Source of the DNA: Alligator mississippiensis
Taxonomy: Eukaryota; Chordata; Crocodylia; Alligatoridae
Reading direction: 5' to 3'
DNA length: 64,000 nt
NCBI RefSeq assembly: GCF_030867095.1
Contig: NC_081835.1
Span: 19,166,501-19,230,500, forward strand
Of the stretch, positions 61,818 through 64,000 are shown piece by piece; within the stretch, counting starts at the first letter, position 1, and each line of letters opens with the position of its first letter. The position numbers were made by a program, and so were the translations under genes. Under the pieces are notes generated by a model. The model was not told the DNA's origin. It did no database searches and was given only the letters and a program-made list of their open reading frames with translations.

Positions 61818-63240
61818 TAGGCCTGTGCAAAGTGGCAAGTATTCACTTTGGATTTGGATTCAGCCGATTTGGAGGGACAGTGATTCGATTCAGTGATTTG
61901 AATCGCTGTCCTGATCTGATTCAGCTGAATTGGATTTGAAGATTTGGTGCCCATTTGGCCATAGACTAAACAGGCAGCAGTCCTGAAGGATGCTGGACAC
62001 CACTGCCTCCAGCTGGTAAATCTGTTGTGGTGGGTGGAGGGGAGATCAACACCCCCACAGCGAGGAAGGGGCTGGGGCTGGGACAAGCTGGCCAGCGGGG
62101 GGGGGGGGCCACAGGCAGAGCTGTCTCTAGGGGTGTGCGGGGCCGAGGGCATATCAGCCTGTGCGGGTCCCGGGATTGTGTGGAGGAGTGTCAAGCAGCT
62201 GGAGCTGGCGGCTTGTGGCAGCCATGGTGGGGGCCTGTATGCGATGGTCCATAGGGCCCCGCCGAAGCGTGGAGCCTGAGACAGTTGCCCCAATTCCACC
62301 CCCCCCCCCCAAGGGACAGCCCTGGGTGTGGGACTTGGGGAGGGGGGCTCCTGCCACTGTATGCTGCCGGCGGTCCAGGAGGACATAGGAGCAGGCGTGT
62401 GCCCCCGAATCTACCTAGGGCAGGCTGGGCCGGGCTGCTCTCCAGACGGGTGGTGGAAGGCTCTGGGAGCTATGCTCTCCTGCTACTCGTCCACACTCCC
62501 CTTGCCTCCCAGACAAGCTGTAGCTTCACCCCAGCTGGGCAGCCAGTGGCAGGGTATGGCGGCGGGCACATGTACCTGGATCAGGCCTGGCCCAGTGGTA
62601 GGGCTGTGGGAAATTTTAGGATGGCTGCACCCCCCCTTATAGCCCCCGCTCCACTTTGCTCTGGGGGGCAGGAGGAGCCAGGGCTGTGTAGGTAGGGATA
62701 ACCACCCTGAGCACAGCCCTGGCTCCACCCACCCTGCAGAGTGCAGCCCGGTGGTGGGTGGCTGGGGCTAGCCTTCCAGAGCGCAGCCTGGCCCAGCCTG
62801 CCCCACGCAGATCTGGGGGCACACGCCTGTTCTTATGCCTTCCCGGACCAGCAGCACAGTGGCAGAAGCCCCCATTTCTGAGTCCCGTGCTCCCCCACCC
62901 CAGCTGCACAGCTTGTCCCAGCCTCAATCCCTCCCTCACTGTGGGGGCATTGATCTGCACCCCCCCCCCCAACGCTCCTTCCCTTCTCCCTCCACCCATT
63001 ACCACAGACTTACTAGCTGGAGGCAGCTGTGTCCAGCATCCTTGAGGACTACTGCCTGTTTAATCTATTGCCGAATCTCCAAATTGGGCTGAATCTTTTC
63101 TGAATTGATTTGGAGGCTTCTGATTCAATTCGGAGCTTTTAATTGGTCTCCTGATTCGGTTCGGATTTGGAGGTTTGGCTGCTGAATTGAGCTGAATCTC
63201 CTCCGAATCAAATCGGCTACCAAAGCTTCACACAGCCCTA
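61818..63240 (+). mobile_element. hAT-like element with ATTCGG arrays (family D), copy 3
   Basis: This is the longest copy (1423 bp), with a perfect 8-bp duplication gtgcttat at 61810-61817 and 63241-63248. Ends are TAGGCCTGTGCAAAG and, on the reverse strand, TAGGGCTGTGTGAAGC, an inverted repeat of about 15 bp. It has the GGACAGTGATTC...GAATCGCTGTCC hairpin and sub-terminal AATTCGG/CCGAAT motifs. The extra length comes from a GC-rich core that contains another element. No transposase. Confidence 0.92.
62116..62324. mobile_element. GC-rich MITE (family E) nested in family D copy 3
   Basis: The left end CAGAGCTGTCTCTAGGGG and the right end (reverse strand CAGGGCTGTCCCTTGGGG) pair as an inverted repeat. 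Internal GGGGCCGAGGGC and GGGCCCCGCC blocks are the usual mirror boxes. It resembles 43015-43254. No target duplication is visible. Confidence 0.65.
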
Positions 63241-63260
63241 GTGCTTATATGCAACTCATA

Positions 63261-64000
63261 CAGGCTAGGTACAGACAGTCAAAAAGTCCAAGGTTGAATC
63301 AATTCAGCCTTTGCAGATTAGTCTATGATGCACAGATTAAATTGAAACAGAAGTGAACAGACATTTACCTTTGATTCAGGAAATGCAGTCACATGCCTAC
63401 AGTGGATCAGGCCAGAAGCCAGGGGGTGCTAGAGCATGGCTCTCTGGCTGTGTGTTCACTTTCTCTTTCTGCTGCCTGGGAGGTCTCTGGGATTTGCAGA
63501 CCAGAATTACAACAGCAGGACTCTGTAGGGTTGCTCATCACTACTTCTTCCAAGTGCCTCTGTGATTTGTAACCCACAGTTGCAGCCAGCAGTAAGGTTG
63601 AGCAGGAGAAGGGGTGTTTAACCCTCCTCTCTGGCCCCAGACACCAGCTGGGGTTTGTCTGGGGGGGCAGCCCCCACACCCCCTTCCCTGTAGAGTGGGC
63701 TACATCCTCAGCAGGGCTTGCCCCCCCGCCCCCCCGCTTTGTCAGCCAGCTAGCCCTCACTGCTCCAGCACAGCACAGCCCAGGGCTGCAAAGCATGCTG
63801 GGATGCTGGGGGTCTGTGATTTAACTTGAACCAGGAAGTAGCCTGGGACAGAAGTTTCATAAACTGGTTTGACCCAAGTCAGTTAAGTCTGATACTACAT
63901 TCAACCAGGTTTATCTTAAACCAGTTTCAGCCATTTTGAAACTGGTTTATGTGCACTGAGCTTATGTTGTTACAGGTTTAAACCAGTGTCTGATCACTTA
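63261..64000. mobile_element. Probable DNA transposon-derived repeat, cut by window end
   Basis: It opens CAGGCTAGGTACAGACAGTC and becomes dense in AAACCAGTTT / AAACTGGTTT-type motifs from 63850 onward, in both orientations. I recall this pattern from a crocodilian interspersed repeat. The right end lies outside the window, so class and size are unproven. Confidence 0.45.

Larger units (their letters stand above)
37194..64000 (+). other. EEFSEC: EEFSEC intron 1 (continues past the window)
   Basis: The 26.8 kb after exon 1 contain no sequence resembling the remaining EEFSEC exons (I looked for the NKxD block and the SelB-type domains), so all of it is taken as intron 1. Very long introns are normal for this gene. 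It holds the repeats listed separately. Stretches 38060-42950, 43610-45240, 47000-49100, 49970-57080 and 58250-61800 are mainly AT-rich sequence in which I recognise nothing but simple repeats. Confidence 0.8.

Noticed and set aside
37194-64000. Search for EEFSEC exon 2 and later exons
   Set aside because: No reading frame resembling the AQIIDLMMLVVD block or later SelB domains was found, so none is annotated.

Overview
The window is vertebrate nuclear DNA, most likely from a crocodilian. The two host genes have vertebrate exon-intron structure. The interspersed repeats are CR1 LINEs of sauropsid type, a Tx1/L1-like LINE, MIR-like SINEs, and many short hAT-like elements of the kind I associate with crocodilian genomes. 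The species guess is inference; the vertebrate assignment is firm.

Layout. Positions 1-1200 are intergenic with two old hAT-like fragments and a MIR piece. Positions ~1200-20913 hold RUVBL1 on the minus strand. All 11 coding exons were found, every junction has GT/AG sites, and the exons add up to 1371 nt (456 codons plus stop), the same length as human RUVBL1. Its CpG-rich promoter lies at ~20560-21120. Positions ~21120-36740 form a LINE-rich intergenic stretch. It contains a Tx1-like LINE split by a CR1, which is itself split by a reversed CR1; two more reversed CR1 copies; a foldback element; and a hAT-like element. A second CpG island at ~36730-37260 carries EEFSEC coding exon 1 on the plus strand (36866-37193), with one minisatellite on each side. 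From 37194 to the end of the window is EEFSEC intron 1; I found no second EEFSEC exon.

RUVBL1 (an AAA+ ATPase of chromatin-remodelling and R2TP complexes) and EEFSEC (the selenocysteine-specific elongation factor) stand divergently, about 16 kb apart. I know of no shared pathway; the arrangement looks like conserved synteny (from memory, also divergent neighbours on human 3q21).

The most distinctive structure is a hAT-like repeat family present three times (31126-32123, 49362-49961, 61818-63240). Two copies have perfect 8-bp target duplications, and all three have sub-terminal ATTCGG-type motif arrays and a conserved end hairpin. A fourth, unrelated element (45252-45863) also has a perfect 8-bp duplication. 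I found no retroviral or other capsid-bearing element, no CRISPR array, no RNA gene I could support, and no unknown protein-coding system.
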